Below are positions 33,257 through 34,500 of a stretch of 34,500 nucleotides of DNA, one piece after another. The notes under the pieces are model-generated. The model ran no database searches and was not told the origin of the DNA. It saw only the letters and a program-made list of their open reading frames with translations. Both the position numbers and the translations under genes were made by a program. This stretch comes from a virus, in IMG/VR virus record IMGVR_UViG_3300032116_000727, positions 1 to 34,500 of that record. The stretch is one strand, 5' to 3'. Position 1 is the first letter of the stretch, and every line of letters starts with the position of its first letter.

Positions 33257-34500
33257 TATGAATGCGCAATCATTCTTAAATTTTTAATTTTTGGAACTTG
33301 CGATGGATCTGTTGAACGCATTACTATTTTTAATGATACATTAGTAAATTGTGTTAAATTAGACAAATCAATATTTCTTTCAGTAAAAATATCTTCCTGG
33401 TTAAATTGAGAATTCTCCCAACCAGTATCTATCCAACGTAAATATCTTAGATCAGCGTCACCACCCCAAATTCTATAGTACACTTTGACTGTTGTCTTGG
33501 CAAGAATACATGCATCAAATATAATTTTTAATGCTTCTGCTGCATTAGCCAAAGAAAGAGGTCTTGTTATGTAGTTTGCTGCATTAGTAGAACCGATAGG
33601 AGCAAAATCTTCAACATATTTATCTTTCATAACGATACTAAAATCATTATCTGTTATCATGTCAATACTAGCTGAACCAGGAAACGCTGGCGATACAATA
33701 ACATTAATCTTATCAAGTTCGCTATTTCCAGAGAAGGTACTACTATCAGTTTGATTGATAACATTTTTAATTACATATGTACCATTGACATTAGAATGTG
33801 CATTAGAAATAGTAATATATTTTCCAATAACAGCATTAGATAATAAATTATCTGCAGTATCAATATTAGTGCTGATTATACCTGTATCTCCACTATTTGT
33901 AAATGATAGTGTTGCAGGAGAGGAAATATTATAAGAAACAGGACTGGCGATAGTAATCGCTGCATTACCTGTCAAAGTAATACTTGTATTGCTATTAACA
34001 GTAGAAACAGTTCCTATAGTAGCACCATCGCTAACACGCTTTAATATATTACCAGCAGCTACTTGAGTTAAGAATAAAGTTGATGTACCAGTAATAGCAG
34101 TAGAGGCAGTTGAGCTGGTTAATGATCCTGTTCCTGTTGCTGTGACGTCTCCGTCAACAATATTTGAATATTGTAACAGAGATCTGTCATCAATTACGCT
34201 AACATTAGTATTTGATTGAGTTTTATTATCAATCATATTAGAAATAACATATGTAGTTAATTTTTGTAAATCTATAACAGGAGATACGTTAGGATTTGTA
34301 GAAATCATAGTAGCTGCAAATGTTAAAGAAGATTTCTTTAACAGAGGGCTTACTGTTATTACTGCTTGATTTTCATATGATTTAATATGTTTTCTTGTAT
34401 TAAAATAATAATTAGAATTAGGTACAATTTGCAGAGGTCCAGTAAATAATCCACTAGTATCTTCAATATCTAAGGCATATGATAGAGCTGTATCTTGGAA
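33256..34500 (-). CDS. Large virion structural protein, C-terminal part (5' end beyond window)
   Basis: The reading frame is open from the stop at 33256 to the right edge without interruption, so the ATG at 34308 is internal and not the start. The 64 codons upstream of it encode ordinary protein (for example DTALSYALDIEDTSGLF and NSNYYFNTRKHI). A beta module near 33919-34149 (GATIGTVSTVNSNTSITL) also occurs at the N-terminus of the S74 fibre. The C-terminal domain, with VKVYYRIWGGDADLRYLRWIDTGWENS and LKIVMRSTDPSQVPKIKNLRMIAHS, resembles the end of the very large structural proteins of marine T4-like phages, usually placed in the baseplate/fibre region. The exact family is uncertain. Confidence 0.8.
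   Translation of the reverse strand, partial: FQDTALSYALDIEDTSGLFTGPLQIVPNSNYYFNTRKHIKSYENQAVITVSPLLKKSSLTFAATMISTNPNVSPVIDLQKLTTYVISNMIDNKTQSNTNVSVIDDRSLLQYSNIVDGDVTATGTGSLTSSTASTAITGTSTLFLTQVAAGNILKRVSDGATIGTVSTVNSNTSITLTGNAAITIASPVSYNISSPATLSFTNSGDTGIISTNIDTADNLLSNAVIGKYITISNAHSNVNGTYVIKNVINQTDSSTFSGNSELDKINVIVSPAFPGSASIDMITDNDFSIVMKDKYVEDFAPIGSTNAANYITRPLSLANAAEALKIIFDACILAKTTVKVYYRIWGGDADLRYLRWIDTGWENSQFNQEDIFTERNIDLSNLTQFTNVSLKIVMRSTDPSQVPKIKNLRMIAHS

Noticed and set aside
1-34500. tRNA genes, integrase or attachment sites, IS elements and host-derived metabolic genes
   Set aside because: None was recognised on either strand by reading; the coding density leaves almost no room for RNA genes.

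Overview
The window is a block of a T4-like (myovirus-type) tailed phage genome. It is AT-rich and every convincing gene lies on the minus strand, so transcription runs from high to low coordinates. The gene families, their order and the prevalence of tail-fibre modules typical of marine phages suggest a marine T4-like phage of the cyanophage/pelagiphage kind. No photosynthesis or other host-metabolism gene is present to settle the host. No tRNA, integrase, IS element or CRISPR array was seen. All gene-free gaps are shorter than about 150 bases.

Layout in the direction of transcription. (1) 34500-33256: the C-terminal part of a large virion protein whose start lies outside the window. (2) 33256-18305: a run of 14 tail-fibre, adhesin and small accessory genes. 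It includes a fibre with a self-cleaving S74-type chaperone end, three paralogous glycine-rich putative adhesins, and three long beta-repeat fibres (1036, 840 and 541 aa). (3) 18305-14100: neck and packaging genes gp13, gp14, gp15 and large terminase gp17. (4) 14022-9466: tail sheath gp18, tail tube gp19, portal gp20. (5) 9453-4997: prohead assembly, with a gp67-like core protein, two unassigned proteins, prohead protease gp21, scaffold gp22 and major capsid gp23, closed by a strong hairpin terminator. (6) 4921-4397: a small tail-tube-fold protein. (7) 4333-1: replication, recombination and late-transcription genes: uvsY, uvsW, a conserved small protein, late sigma factor gp55, a BCS1-like AAA+ ATPase and the start of gp47.

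Regulation is partly readable. Two sigma70-like promoters with the same hexamers and spacing (TTGTCT, 17 bp, TATAAT) precede uvsY and gp55. Late-type octamers (TATAAATA, with GATAAATA and CTAAATAA variants) precede gp22, gp19, gp18 and several fibre genes. The window therefore encodes the late sigma factor and also shows its likely targets. Seven gene junctions use TAATG stop/start overlaps, which suggests translational coupling.

The least ordinary features are repeat modules inserted into core neck and tail proteins (four GSGY-type repeats in gp18, two in gp14, a different insert in gp13), the glycine-rich adhesin triplet, and the modular mosaic of the fibre cluster.
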